NCBI GenBank assembly: GCA_934277435.1
Contig: CAKQUE010000001.1
Coordinates: 372,001-436,000, forward strand
DNA: 64,000 nt
Source: an uncultured Alphaproteobacteria bacterium
GTDB taxonomy: Bacteria > Pseudomonadota > Alphaproteobacteria > RF32 > CAG-239
Direction: 5' to 3'
The notes under the pieces: generated by a model
Databases searched by the model: none
What the model was told of the DNA's origin: nothing
Seen by the model: only the letters and a program-made list of their open reading frames with translations
Program-made: the position numbers and the translations under genes
Part shown: piece by piece, positions 17,941 to 27,501 of the stretch
Layout: the number at the start of each line of letters is the position of its first letter
Position numbering within the stretch: the stretch's first letter is position 1

Positions 17941-19302
17941 TTATTGCACGTTTAACAAAATCTGGCGCAGCTCATCGGCGTTTTTGCCATAAATTTGCGG
18001 CATATAAAAATCGGAAACACCACTTTGCGCATAAGCCGGATTTGCTGAATAAAATTTATTAGATGCGGCTTCAATTAGCTGCGGACCATTAGCCGTAACT
18101 TTTACTATATCCAGACCATGCTCATTTTTTCCGTTAGCAAAAATTCGGAAAGCGCCGCTCAAACCATAGAAACCGTCAAGCGAAGTTATGGATTCTTTTA
18201 GGTAATCTTTATCTTTGTGCGATAAGGCAGAAGACAAAGCCACGGCGTCATAAGCGAAAATGCTGAGGTCGTTTGAACGTTGATTGAACATATCATAATA
18301 TTTTTGCTTATAAATAGCCAAACGCGACATAGGCATTATCGGATAAACAGCCCCGTATAGTTCTGTTTCTTTGCTTAGGTTGGTGTTGCCCCAAACAGAA
18401 GTGCCTAAAAACAAAACTTCGGGCGCAGAAACATCGTAATAGCTAAACATAGAGGTTATAGCTTTTAAGCGGTTTCCAAATTCCGGAACCAGTAGAGCGT
18501 CAAAATCCAAAGGTGCGATTTCTTCTTCTGTTTGTTCTTCTTTTTTGTCGTTAGGTTTTGTTTTTTGCTGCGAGGCGGTAACACGGGCCGAACCGGTTAT
18601 TTGCGCCGCTAAATTAGTAAAATCCATACTGTTTGGAGCATAGAAACCAACTTTAACAATAGATGCACCGTGCAGTTGAGCAGCGTTTATGGCTGCTTTA
18701 AACATATTGATACCGCTTTGGCTGTCCGGCAGCATAATAGCCAGTTTCATACGTCCTTGCGATACGGCATAGCGGATAATGCGTTCAATTTGCTCTTCAT
18801 TTAACAAGCCCATAGTATAGACGCCATCTTGTAAAACATTGGGCGCGGTAGAAAAAGAAATTACCGGAATGTCGGCGCTTTTAGCCGGCTCGGTAATAGC
18901 AGAAACTTCTTCACCCAACAGCGGGCCGACAATTAAGTCGCTTTTAGCGTTAACGGCGTTTTCAACAGCAATGCGAGCGCCGCTTGTTGTACCTTTTGTA
19001 TCATAAAATTGGACAACCAGATTGTTGTTATTGATGTCGCCTATAGCCATCATGGCGGCGTTTTTCATATTTTGCCCAGTATCACTTACTTTACCGCTTA
19101 AAGGTAATAGCATTGCGACTCGAAAACTATCGGAATTGCCCAAATCAATATGTGAATAATCAGTTGTTTCCACCATATTTTGCGGAATACTGTTTTGGTA
19201 GTCAAAAGTTTGCTGTGGCATAGAGCCGGAATGCTGAAGCAAACTGCAGCCGGCAAGGGCAAACGATAAAAGTAGGGCGTTGATTTTTTTTAACACTTGC
19301 AT
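17941..19302 (-). CDS. LpoA-like lipoprotein (penicillin-binding protein activator family)
   Basis: A 453-residue lipoprotein: signal peptide with lipobox ALAGC at about residues 16-20, then a periplasmic binding-protein-like (type 1) domain with AMLLPLSGKVSDTGQNM, cited as AMLLPLSGKVS, near residue 63. Relatives stimulate class A penicillin-binding proteins in gammaproteobacteria; in alphaproteobacteria the role is less well shown. It is divergent from rsmI-yraN, exactly the arrangement seen around lpoA elsewhere, which supports the call. Confidence 0.85.
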   Translation of the reverse strand: MQVLKKINALLLSFALAGCSLLQHSGSMPQQTFDYQNSIPQNMVETTDYSHIDLGNSDSFRVAMLLPLSGKVSDTGQNMKNAAMMAIGDINNNNLVVQFYDTKGTTSGARIAVENAVNAKSDLIVGPLLGEEVSAITEPAKSADIPVISFSTAPNVLQDGVYTMGLLNEEQIERIIRYAVSQGRMKLAIMLPDSQSGINMFKAAINAAQLHGASIVKVGFYAPNSMDFTNLAAQITGSARVTASQQKTKPNDKKEEQTEEEIAPLDFDALLVPEFGNRLKAITSMFSYYDVSAPEVLFLGTSVWGNTNLSKETELYGAVYPIMPMSRLAIYKQKYYDMFNQRSNDLSIFAYDAVALSSALSHKDKDYLKESITSLDGFYGLSGAFRIFANGKNEHGLDIVKVTANGPQLIEAASNKFYSANPAYAQSGVSDFYMPQIYGKNADELRQILLNVQ

Positions 19303-19370
19303 TTTTCCTCAAAATATAAAACAATATCTAGAGTAATAATGCTTAAACTTGTTTTTGTAAAGTGAATTTG

Positions 19371-20204
19371 ATGTTAAAAAGCGGTCTTTATTTGATTTCT
19401 ACGCCAATCGGCAATTTGCAGGATATCTCTCAGCGGGCTTTAGACGTGTTGAATGAAGCTCCGATTGTTGCTTGTGAAGATACCAGAATGACAAAAAAAC
19501 TTTTTTCGCTGTTGGGATTGCCGCTGCATAAAAAGTTTATTACTTATCAGGATCATAATGAAGAGCAGCAGGCTCAACAGCTGATTGATATAATTAACGA
19601 AGGCAATGTTATGGCTTTGGTTAGCGATGCCGGTGCGCCATTGATTTCGGACCCCGGTTACAAGCTGGTTAGTAAGTGCCGCGAGCAGGGAGTTTATGTT
19701 ACGGCGGTTCCGGGGGCGTGCGCGGTTATCACGGCTCTACAGCTATCCGGTTTGCCGACGAATCGTTTTTTATTTGCCGGATTTATCCCAAACAAAGACA
19801 AGGCGAGGGCAGATTTGTTTAAGGAGCTGAAAAACATCAACACTACGCTGATTTTTTATGAAACAGCACCGCGTTTGTTAAAAACTTTGGAACAGGCGGC
19901 GGAGATTTTTGGCGGCCGCAAAATTTCGGTTATCCGCGAGCTGACTAAAATGTATGAAGAAGTGCAAACAGGCAGTTTTGCTATGGTGCAAGCTCATTTT
20001 GAAGAAAACGAACCGAAAGGCGAGTTTGTGTTTATTGTCGCGCCGCCGGAAGAACCTCAATACTCAGTTGCCGATGTTCGTGAACTGTTGGCAAAACGCT
20101 TGCAGGAAACATCGCTGAAAACTGCGGTTAAAGAATTGTCAGAGCAATTCGGATTAAATAAAAATGAAGTATACGCTTTGGCGTTAGAGTTGAAAAATGA
20201 ATAA
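19371..20204 (+). CDS. rsmI: 16S rRNA (cytidine-1402-2'-O)-methyltransferase
   Basis: Methylates the ribose of C1402 in 16S rRNA. The 277-residue protein opens with LYLISTPIGNLQDIS, the family hallmark, followed by CEDTRMTKKL and SDAGAPLISDPGY. Several starts are possible; GTG at 19362 is three codons upstream and has equal support, since no strong ribosome site is seen. The stop overlaps the start of yraN by 8 bases. Confidence 0.96.
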   Translation: MLKSGLYLISTPIGNLQDISQRALDVLNEAPIVACEDTRMTKKLFSLLGLPLHKKFITYQDHNEEQQAQQLIDIINEGNVMALVSDAGAPLISDPGYKLVSKCREQGVYVTAVPGACAVITALQLSGLPTNRFLFAGFIPNKDKARADLFKELKNINTTLIFYETAPRLLKTLEQAAEIFGGRKISVIRELTKMYEEVQTGSFAMVQAHFEENEPKGEFVFIVAPPEEPQYSVADVRELLAKRLQETSLKTAVKELSEQFGLNKNEVYALALELKNE

Positions 20205-20553
20205 TTACCGCAGCGGTAAATGGGCGGAATTTTTAGCGCGTTTGTATTTGCGGCTGCATGGTTATCGGATTGTGGCCAAAAATATTATTGTCGGACGCGG
20301 AACAACAGCCGGCGAGATAGATATTATTGCCTGCAAGCATAAATGTTTGGTTTTTGTTGAGGTAAAAAAGCGCCGCACTTTAGATGAAGCCGCATATGCT
20401 ATTACGCTCAAACAAAGGCAGAGATTGATTAGAGGCGCTGCGGTTTTTGTGGGTAATCAGCCACAATATAGAGGTTATGATATTCGCTTTGACGCCGTGT
20501 TGGTCAAGCTGCCGTTTTCGATAAGACACTTGCAAAACGCTTGGACCGATTAA
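20197..20553 (+). CDS. yraN: YraN-family (UPF0102) endonuclease-like protein
   Basis: A 118-residue protein with the restriction-endonuclease-like fold signature: an early GKWAEFLARLYL, then GEIDIIACK and VFVEVKKR, giving the D-x(n)-E-x-K triad. Family function is not settled. Overlaps rsmI, as in most proteobacteria. Confidence 0.93.
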   Translation: MNNYRSGKWAEFLARLYLRLHGYRIVAKNIIVGRGTTAGEIDIIACKHKCLVFVEVKKRRTLDEAAYAITLKQRQRLIRGAAVFVGNQPQYRGYDIRFDAVLVKLPFSIRHLQNAWTD

Positions 20554-21339
20554 TCACAAGCCGGTAAAACGGGCAATTTTTTGCCCCATGGTTTGCGGCA
20601 AATGAGCAAGGTTTATATGTTTTTGAATCAGTGAAGTATCATAGTCGGTTTTGGTACGTAACTGGTAGCGCAGTTCAATTCCAGTGCCGGCGGTGTAGTC
20701 GTTTTCCGGCAAAAAGCTTTTGACTTTGATAAACGGCGCTTGGTGGTCTTGCAGCATTTGCACCGGATTGCGCAAAATATTTTCTTGTTTAAATGTGCGA
20801 ATATAGCTGTTGCCGATAAAACCTTGTTCGGTTAAAAGCGGAGTTAACTCCATTTCACAATTGTGTGCGTCATAAGCAAACGGAACGGAGCGCCAAAATT
20901 TGTGAAACTGGGCGTTTTTTATAACATCTTGAGAGAAGGCCATGCAATAGCTGTGGAGGTGAAAATGACTTTCATAGTCGGAAGTGGCACTCCAAAAGTC
21001 ATAGCCTTTGCGTTCCATGGAGCGGAAAAAATCTTCTAAATTATATAAAGGACCATAGACACTGTCATTGCATAAAATTAATTCATCGTATTTTTCTAGT
21101 TTTTCCCAGCCTAATTTAGCAATCAGATATTGCCAACAGCCAAAATCTTTGAGCGGCATATGCTGGGAATAAAACATTTGGGTATATGGTGCAATTTTGA
21201 ACAATTCATCGGGCGGAAAACGTCCGTTACCCATAAAATATACCTCACTGATTTTGGATAGTTCTTTAATTAAATAAACCACATAGTCTTGGATTTTGTT
21301 GTCTTTATCATAGCCGGCAAATAAACAAATACGACGCAT
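20554..21339 (-). CDS. Rhamnan-synthesis-F-like glycan biosynthesis protein
   Basis: A 261-residue protein whose pattern (ELILCNDSVYGPLYNLEDFF, cited as CNDSVYGPL, then DFWSATSDYESHFHLHSYCMAFS, cited as HLHSYCMAFS) matches the RgpF-type family found in polysaccharide and lipopolysaccharide clusters. It probably acts in transfer or modification of surface sugars. It stands alone here, convergent with yraN, with no other glycan gene nearby. Confidence 0.75.
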   Translation of the reverse strand: MRRICLFAGYDKDNKIQDYVVYLIKELSKISEVYFMGNGRFPPDELFKIAPYTQMFYSQHMPLKDFGCWQYLIAKLGWEKLEKYDELILCNDSVYGPLYNLEDFFRSMERKGYDFWSATSDYESHFHLHSYCMAFSQDVIKNAQFHKFWRSVPFAYDAHNCEMELTPLLTEQGFIGNSYIRTFKQENILRNPVQMLQDHQAPFIKVKSFLPENDYTAGTGIELRYQLRTKTDYDTSLIQKHINLAHLPQTMGQKIARFTGL

Positions 21340-21501
21340 TTTATCTTCCTTTCAAATTGTGTGTGCATAAAGATAGTGGCAAAGAATCTGATTTAAAGTG
21401 AATTTAATAAAAATAAATCTGTGGTTGAGGTTGCAATATGGCTTGAAAAATAAAATTTGGTATGTTAATTATAAAAATGATGTGAATTTTGGAGAAAATA
21501 A

Positions 21502-21843
21502 ATGATTGAAATGCCGGAAAATCTGGTGGAAATGGCCTTAAAAACTATGGGCGACCGCTGGAAAGTAATGATTATTCAAGAATTGATGGACGGCACCAAA
21601 CGCTTTGGCGAAATCAAAAAAGAGCTTGGCGATATAACGCAGAAGGTTTTGACTTCTAATTTGCGTGCGTTGGAAGAAAAAGGAATTTTAATCCGTACCG
21701 TATATGCGCAAATTCCGCCGAAAGTTGAATATACACTGACTAATTTGGGCTATAATTTGAAGCCGGTGCTTGATTCTATGCGCGCTTGGGCCGAAGAATA
21801 TTATAACCAGAATATGAAACCTTTGTTGCCGGATATGGCTTAG
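21502..21843 (+). CDS. HxlR-family transcriptional regulator
   Basis: A 113-residue winged-helix protein. The family start is present: MGDRWKVMIIQELMDGTKRFGEIKK, cited as GDRWKVMIIQEL, then ITQKVLTSNLRALEEKGI. Members often sense oxidants or aldehydes and act as dimers; the signal is unknown here and no cysteine-rich sensor is seen. Isolated gene with its own terminator. Confidence 0.9.
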   Translation: MIEMPENLVEMALKTMGDRWKVMIIQELMDGTKRFGEIKKELGDITQKVLTSNLRALEEKGILIRTVYAQIPPKVEYTLTNLGYNLKPVLDSMRAWAEEYYNQNMKPLLPDMA

Positions 21844-21864
21844 GTTTATGATATTTGTAAAATA

Positions 21865-21891
21865 GAAAGACCGCCTAATGGCGGTCTTTTT
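21865..21891 (+). terminator. Terminator of the HxlR gene
   Basis: AAAGACCGCC pairs with GGCGGTCTTT around TAAT and runs into Ts. Confidence 0.88.
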
Positions 21892-21987
21892 GTCAGTGAT
21901 ATAAATATAATTGCATAAAACAACGTTTTTTTACACCGTTTGAACAGATATTATGGATTACGAGGGGTTGAAGTTCGTATTATATTT

Positions 21988-23127
21988 TTAACGCGGCTTA
22001 TCAGAGATATATTCCTTTACTAATTGGCTGTTTAGCTTATTAGGTTGCTTCGGTGTCTTAGACTTATTTTCTTGAATGGGGTCTGTTCTTTCTGCTGTTC
22101 TTTCTGTTCTTTCTGCTGTTCTTTCTGTTCTTTCTGTTCTTTCTGTTTTTAGTTTATTATGAAAATTAGTTAAATGTTCGGATACAGTTCTTTGAATTTG
22201 AGCTTGTTCCAAAGAAGCAATTAATGGTTTTTCGCCGCGGTGTGTGGCATTGATATATGTCGCTCTGCCGGCTTCGATTTCTTTTACCAGCGACTCCATT
22301 TTTTCAGAATCATTTTTTATTATAAAATCAAAATGCCACTTAGCCGACCATCTATTATAATCTTCTTCTGACCTAAACATAATAAGCTGACCGTTATGTT
22401 GCATAACATCTTTAGGAGTAACTTCTTGGTGATGAACAACTTTAACATCTCCGGCCGCGGTATATTCAGTAATATTTCCCTGTTTATCAATTTCAGGCTT
22501 AAAATTCTCGCCATCCAAAATAAAAATATGTCCTTTTTTAGCTCCGCTTTCAAAATCGGCAAAACGTGTTTCACAGCCTATTAAAATCGGATGATTTTCT
22601 TCACTATAATTTATGCTGTAACTGCATTTCTTTAATGCGTAAGCATAGCTGCCGTCTTGCGGAACAGGCACGCCTTTTTCATCAAAAACGGGTTGATTGT
22701 TGTCATCAGTTTTAGATGGAATACCAAAAACACGTTCCGGAATACCAAGTTCCTTTTGTAAATCTGCCCCCATCGGATAACCGGCTTCCATCAAAACTTC
22801 ATAAGTCTCTTTGCCAGCTGTTTCAGGGTGATTTTTTCTATAGCTATCAACAAATTTCTGTTGCAAATCTTTGATTGCGTCCAATTCATTTTGTGTTTCT
22901 TTCGGAAAAGCCGGCAGCATCATTTCGGCGTCGCCGAGTTTTGCCTCCGGATGTTTTTTAGCATAAATATCCTTAAAAGTTTGTTCATCAACGTGTGTAC
23001 CATGCACAATATATTTAGCTTTTTTTATTCCTTTGCGCTTTTGTGTTTGTTCTTGATTAACTTTTGTGAGTACTGCTTTTATATCTTGCAAAAGTTTTTG
23101 GATTTCCGGTGAATAATTTTTTTCCAT
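21988..23127 (-). CDS. Orphan protein with a Thr-Glu-Arg repeat tail
   Basis: A 379-residue charged protein of unknown family with no signal peptide or membrane segment. Residues about 25-120 are lysine/glutamate rich with two similar segments (IYAKKHPEAK and SYRKNHPETAG). Residues 130-230 contain a globular-looking part (YALKKCSYSINY, GHIFILDGE). Residues about 325-350 are a low-complexity array of TER and TAER units, coded by short tandem DNA repeats. The AAGGAA site precedes the ATG. It sits beside the protein that shares a domain with the first gene, so both may belong to one lineage-specific set; that link is inference. Confidence 0.75.
   Translation of the reverse strand: MEKNYSPEIQKLLQDIKAVLTKVNQEQTQKRKGIKKAKYIVHGTHVDEQTFKDIYAKKHPEAKLGDAEMMLPAFPKETQNELDAIKDLQQKFVDSYRKNHPETAGKETYEVLMEAGYPMGADLQKELGIPERVFGIPSKTDDNNQPVFDEKGVPVPQDGSYAYALKKCSYSINYSEENHPILIGCETRFADFESGAKKGHIFILDGENFKPEIDKQGNITEYTAAGDVKVVHHQEVTPKDVMQHNGQLIMFRSEEDYNRWSAKWHFDFIIKNDSEKMESLVKEIEAGRATYINATHRGEKPLIASLEQAQIQRTVSEHLTNFHNKLKTERTERTERTAERTERTAERTDPIQENKSKTPKQPNKLNSQLVKEYISDKPR
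22079..22146. repeat. Short tandem repeats coding the TER/TAER tail
   Basis: Nine-base units (TTCTTTCTG) alternate with twelve-base units (TTCTTTCTGCTG) about six times. The in-frame unit lengths mean slippage would lengthen or shorten the protein tail without shifting the frame. Confidence 0.85.
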
Positions 23128-23290
23128 GACGCAAATTCCTTGTTAATATTACATACATTATACGTCTTTTTGTCTAACAAGTCAAGGAGAACCTGCTTTT
23201 CAATAACCACCACAGATTGGTACCCGGTTAATCACTGCTTAAAGCTATAAAATTCTGCTTGATGACATAAATGACCATAAATTTTAGCAT

Positions 23291-23330
23291 TAAAGCAATG
23301 CTGCCTACATACACTGGCAACATTGCTTTA
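23291..23330. terminator. Forty-base inverted repeat after the 23354 gene
   Basis: TAAAGCAATGCTGCC pairs with GGCAACATTGCTTTA (one wobble or mismatch) around a ten-base loop. It lies downstream of the minus-strand gene ending at 23354. The U-run on the minus strand is weak, so it may be a terminator, an mRNA stabiliser or a protein site. Confidence 0.5.
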
Positions 23331-23353
23331 ATAAAACACATAGTTTGCCGTTA

Positions 23354-24721
23354 TTATTTTTCTATGCCAGACATTTTTTGAGTTGTTGTAACCTTTTCTG
23401 ATGACAACCCTCGGTTCTGCTTTTGTCTTTCATCTTCTGTTCGCGCAAACATGTTACCAAAAGTACCTTTTTTTTCAACTTTGTTATAATAAGCTTTAAA
23501 ACTTTCATCAGTAATTTTAATCTTTTCTTCTCTCATTAAACATTCAACTACGCGATTTCTATTAATTGGAGTATCCGTAACATATTGTTTAAAAGCTTTT
23601 TCCATAGGCATTTTTTCAGCGTTTTCCAAATCATTATATAATTGTTTCTGCAACTCTTTGTTTTGACGCCACTCTTGAGGATTAGCCTGTTTATCGCTTG
23701 ATATTTTATCAAAGATTGCTCCAGCCAGCACACGCCCTCTTATACTATGCTTTCCTATCAATTTAGCCAAACTTTGAGGCATTTTCGGACAAATTCTCCA
23801 AGCTTTGCAACAATCTGATAATGTATGTTCATTTTCTATACGATCTTTTGATATTACTAAACCGCCGTTATTAACAGCCTTAGCAATAGTTTGTCCAAAA
23901 TTCATCATTTTTTGTGATTCATCAAGATATTTCATTGGACGCAATATAACTTTAATCGGATTAACAAGAGGATTATCCAATTCTGGCTTAGCCTTTAAAA
24001 TATAATCCAAAGCTTTGGAGGCAGCTGATAAAGAATATTCGGTATTTTTCGGTGATTTTAGAGCTTTCATAAATATTTCAAATCTAGAATCTAACAATTC
24101 AGGTTTATATCTAGCTATATCGCCAAATGCACCATAAACTCTATCTAAGTGGTTTCCGTAAAAATCCTCTGAGGATTTTTTAAATCTATTAACAATAGTC
24201 TCCGGCGCCACACCATCAGCTTTTACCACTCTACCAACAGCTTTTTGGGCATATTTTTCTAATGAATTAGTCCCATCTTTATGCGAGTTTGAAGTTTCAA
24301 TAATTGTATCAATAGCTTCATCCTTATAATCCCTCCCATAATGTTCATCATTTACAAAAGTCCAAGACACAGAATTAGTACCTAAAACTTTATATGCTTC
24401 AGCAAGAGAAGAGGCATCATTTTTAGGTGATTTCATAGCCAGCATAAAGGTCTTAAATGCGGAATCCAACGCTAACTTTCCTTCGGAAACAGCTATTATT
24501 TCTCCCAACGCGCGGTAATCAACGCTTAAACTTTGCGGATTACATTCTGCTGCTTCCACTCTCCCCTTAATTTCATCAATTTCTTTCTGCGGATCTTCTT
24601 CATCAAATCCTTCAAATCCTAAAGAATCTTTCTCATCATCAGAATGATACTTATTATATTGATCATTATAATACGCATCTTCTTTATTTAAATATTCAAA
24701 ATAATCATTCACATCAAACAT
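23354..24721 (-). CDS. Orphan protein sharing a domain with the 5' ankyrin/GNAT protein
   Basis: A 455-residue soluble protein of unknown family. Its C-terminal third (nucleotides about 23480-23830) matches nucleotides 1519-1870 of the first gene: both have C-x-AW-x(2)-C-x(2)-MP-x(2)-LAK, then RxxAGAxFDKxS, then W-x(2)-NKELQ, about 29 of 59 identical positions. The N-terminal part has an internal repeat built on SPKN (SPKNDASSLAEAYK and SPKNTEYSLSAASK). The start has a GGGGAA ribosome site. No partner gene is visible; a lineage-specific multi-copy family is the best description. Confidence 0.78.
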   Translation of the reverse strand: MFDVNDYFEYLNKEDAYYNDQYNKYHSDDEKDSLGFEGFDEEDPQKEIDEIKGRVEAAECNPQSLSVDYRALGEIIAVSEGKLALDSAFKTFMLAMKSPKNDASSLAEAYKVLGTNSVSWTFVNDEHYGRDYKDEAIDTIIETSNSHKDGTNSLEKYAQKAVGRVVKADGVAPETIVNRFKKSSEDFYGNHLDRVYGAFGDIARYKPELLDSRFEIFMKALKSPKNTEYSLSAASKALDYILKAKPELDNPLVNPIKVILRPMKYLDESQKMMNFGQTIAKAVNNGGLVISKDRIENEHTLSDCCKAWRICPKMPQSLAKLIGKHSIRGRVLAGAIFDKISSDKQANPQEWRQNKELQKQLYNDLENAEKMPMEKAFKQYVTDTPINRNRVVECLMREEKIKITDESFKAYYNKVEKKGTFGNMFARTEDERQKQNRGLSSEKVTTTQKMSGIEK

Positions 24722-24858
24722 TTTACATTCCCCTTGATTTACGTTTATTTAGTGCCATTTTATACTTTTTTCAAATTTTTGTCAATTTTTTTCTAACGCA
24801 GAGGCAGCTTGCAAAAAAATAAAAACGCCACAATGTTTTACTCTGTTTAAGTATTCAG

Positions 24859-25251
24859 CTATTTTTCAATAATTACCACGGCTTGAGCAAACGGATAGTC
24901 GTCGCTCAAAGTTACAAAAGTCTGTGCGGTAACGCTGAGTTTTTGCAAATATGTAAAAGCCATGCCTCTGATCAACAATTCCGGCTTGCCTAAATCAGTG
25001 TGTAGAATTTGAATATCTTTTAGAAAAATGCCGTCACGAAAACCGGTGCCCAATGCTTTGACAAAAGCCTCTTTGGCGGCGTAGGCTTTCGCCAAACGGC
25101 AAGCCAGTTCCTTATAGGTGATGGCTCCGCGTGAATCCAATTCTTCAAGTTCTTCATCTCCCATGATTTTTTGTTTGAAACGTTCTAAAAATTGCGGAGA
25201 TTTTGCAATTCGTTCAATGTTTATGATGTCACAGCCTAAACCTAAAATCAT
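24859..25251 (-). CDS. acpS: Holo-[acyl-carrier-protein] synthase
   Basis: Transfers phosphopantetheine from coenzyme A to acyl carrier protein. The 130-residue protein has the AcpS signature GLGCDIINIERI with its metal-binding Asp at residue 8 and the AKAYAAKEAFVKALGTG motif, cited as KEAFVKALGTG. Last gene after rsh on the same strand with a 17-base gap. Confidence 0.96.
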   Translation of the reverse strand: MILGLGCDIINIERIAKSPQFLERFKQKIMGDEELEELDSRGAITYKELACRLAKAYAAKEAFVKALGTGFRDGIFLKDIQILHTDLGKPELLIRGMAFTYLQKLSVTAQTFVTLSDDYPFAQAVVIIEK

Positions 25252-25268
25252 TGTGGTGGTCCTTTTTT

Positions 25269-27407
25269 CTATTTGTTGGCACGAGAAACATAACTGATTG
25301 ATTTTGCCGATTTCAAGGCTGTTACCAAGTTATTCAGCTGTTCCACGTTTTTAACTTCTATATCCAGCAAAATTTCAAAATAGCTCAAAGTACGGTAAGT
25401 AATGTTGAGGTTTATAATGTTGGAATTGGCTTTTGCCACAATGTTAGCCACATCGGCCAGCGCCCCAGGCTCATTGCTAATCATTAATTTCAAACGCGCG
25501 GTGTGTTTTTCGTTTTCGGCGTCTGCGCCCCAATCAATATCGAGCCAGCGTTCTGGTTCTTTTTCATAATTTTTGAGCGACGGACAATCTAAAGTGTGAA
25601 CAGTCACGCCTTTACCGGTGGTCACAATACCAACAATTCTATCTCCTGGGACAGGGTGGCAGCAGCCGGCAAAATGCACGGCCATACCGTCAATCAGCCC
25701 ACGGATTTTTAGGGCGTCTTTTTTCGCCTGTTCTTTTTTGAATACCGGCAGCTTGATGGAACTTACCATTTTTTCGAGTTTGGATTGTTTATAGGCCGGA
25801 TGTACGGCGCGCAACACGTCCCAACCGGTAACCAATCCTTCGCCTACTTTGGCATAAATATCGTCTACGGTTTCGGCTTCAAAATTAGAAAGAACATTGA
25901 CCAAACCTTTTTCGGTAAACTCCTGTTCTTCCTGCTTAAACAGCTTTTCTAAAATTTCCTTGCCCAGTGTAATAAACTGCTCACGTTTATTGATACGGAC
26001 ATAGCGGCGGATTGCGGCTTTAGCCTTGCCAGTCACAACAAATCTGTCCCATTCTAGAGAAGGGTGTTGATTTTTTGCAGTTAAAACTTCCACTTGGTCG
26101 CCGTTTTGCAAAATGGTGCGTAGCGGTTTGATTTCTCCGTTAATTTTGGCGCCAACGCAGGTGTCCCCCACATTAGAGTGCACAGCATAAGCAAAGTCAA
26201 CCGGTGTTGAACCAACAGGCAGACCAATTAAATCGCCTTTTGGGGTAAAACAAAAAACTTGGTCGTTGTACATTTCAAGCTTGGTGTTTTCCAAAAATTC
26301 ATCAGGATTTTGCGCTTGATCCAAAATTTCCAGCAGCTCGCGAATCCAGCGGAAGTTTTTGCCTTCGGTGCGCTGTCCTTGTTTGTATGCCCAGTGTGCA
26401 GCTACACCTTTTTCATTGACTTCGTGCATTTCATATGTACGGATTTGCACTTCAATCCGCACATCATAAGGGCCGATTACGCCGGTGTGCAAAGATTGGT
26501 AACCGTTTGGTTTTGGCGTAGAAATATAGTCTTTGAAACGGCGCGGCACCATGTGGTATTTACTATGGATAATGCCTAAAGCCTGATAGCAGTCCGCCAC
26601 GGTATCAACACAGATGCGAAATGCCATAATATCGGAAAGCTGCTCGAAAGAAGCGTTTTTCAGCTGCATTTTGCGCCAAATAGAATACGGCGATTTTTCG
26701 CGTCCGGTGATGGTGCAGTGCACGCCGTTGTCAGCCATGTCTTTTTCCAGCTGCTTAATAATTTTCGGCACAATGTCATTGCCTTGCTCACGCAAAAAAT
26801 TCAAACGGGCGACAATGGAGTCATGCGCGTCTTTATATAGTTCGGCAAAAGCGATTTCATCCATTTCTTCTTTGACTTCTTGCATACCGATACGTTCTGC
26901 CAGCGGGGCGTAAATATCCAAGGTTTCTTTGGCAATGCGGGCACGTTTTTCCGGCGGGCAAAAGTGCAGCGTGCGCATATTATGCAAACGGTCGGCCAGT
27001 TTAATCAGCAGCACGCGGATATCTTCCGACATGGCCAAAAGCAGCTTGCGGAAATTTTCGGCCTGTTTGCTGGAGCCGGATTTTTGTTCTATCATGGCTA
27101 ATTTTGTCAGACCGTCAACCAGTTGAGCCACCTGATCGCCAAATAAATTGCGGATTTCATCAAGTGTGGTGTCGGTATCTTCCACCGTATCATGCAGCAA
27201 TGCGGCAATAATAGATGCGCTATCAAGTTTGAATTTAGTCAGAATACCGGCGACTTCTATTGGATGAGAATAGTATGGATCGCCAGAAGTGCGCAGTTGC
27301 GAACCATGTTTTTTTAGGGCAAAAACATAGGCGCGGTTTAAAGCGTCCTCATCGGCGTAAGGATCATAAGATTTTACTAAATCAACAAGTTCATACTGTC
27401 TTAACAT
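25269..27407 (-). CDS. Bifunctional (p)ppGpp synthase/hydrolase (RelA/SpoT family)
   Basis: A 712-residue long RSH enzyme that makes and breaks the stringent-response alarmone. Residues 40-80 hold the hydrolase HD site (SHPIEVAGIL, LHDTVEDTDT with HD at 72-73); the synthetase domain shows STPKPNGYQSLHTG; then TGS (TPKGDLIGLPVGSTPVDFAYAVH, cited as LPVGSTPVDFAY), a zinc-finger/CC region (HFAGCCHPVPGD) and a C-terminal ACT domain. Both active sites look intact, as in the single RSH of most alphaproteobacteria. rpoZ upstream and acpS downstream give the usual order. Confidence 0.96.
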   Translation of the reverse strand: MLRQYELVDLVKSYDPYADEDALNRAYVFALKKHGSQLRTSGDPYYSHPIEVAGILTKFKLDSASIIAALLHDTVEDTDTTLDEIRNLFGDQVAQLVDGLTKLAMIEQKSGSSKQAENFRKLLLAMSEDIRVLLIKLADRLHNMRTLHFCPPEKRARIAKETLDIYAPLAERIGMQEVKEEMDEIAFAELYKDAHDSIVARLNFLREQGNDIVPKIIKQLEKDMADNGVHCTITGREKSPYSIWRKMQLKNASFEQLSDIMAFRICVDTVADCYQALGIIHSKYHMVPRRFKDYISTPKPNGYQSLHTGVIGPYDVRIEVQIRTYEMHEVNEKGVAAHWAYKQGQRTEGKNFRWIRELLEILDQAQNPDEFLENTKLEMYNDQVFCFTPKGDLIGLPVGSTPVDFAYAVHSNVGDTCVGAKINGEIKPLRTILQNGDQVEVLTAKNQHPSLEWDRFVVTGKAKAAIRRYVRINKREQFITLGKEILEKLFKQEEQEFTEKGLVNVLSNFEAETVDDIYAKVGEGLVTGWDVLRAVHPAYKQSKLEKMVSSIKLPVFKKEQAKKDALKIRGLIDGMAVHFAGCCHPVPGDRIVGIVTTGKGVTVHTLDCPSLKNYEKEPERWLDIDWGADAENEKHTARLKLMISNEPGALADVANIVAKANSNIINLNITYRTLSYFEILLDIEVKNVEQLNNLVTALKSAKSISYVSRANK

Positions 27408-27432
27408 CGAGCGTTATCCTGTTTCTAAATAC

Positions 27433-27474
27433 AAAAAAAGCAAAACATAAATAATATATAATACGTTTTGCTTT
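27433..27474 (-). terminator. Terminator between rpoZ and rsh
   Basis: On the minus strand AAGCAAAAC pairs with GTTTTGCTT around an AT loop and is followed by seven Us. Confidence 0.75.
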
Positions 27475-27501
27475 ATGAAATGTTAATTTTTTCGATGAAG
27501 A

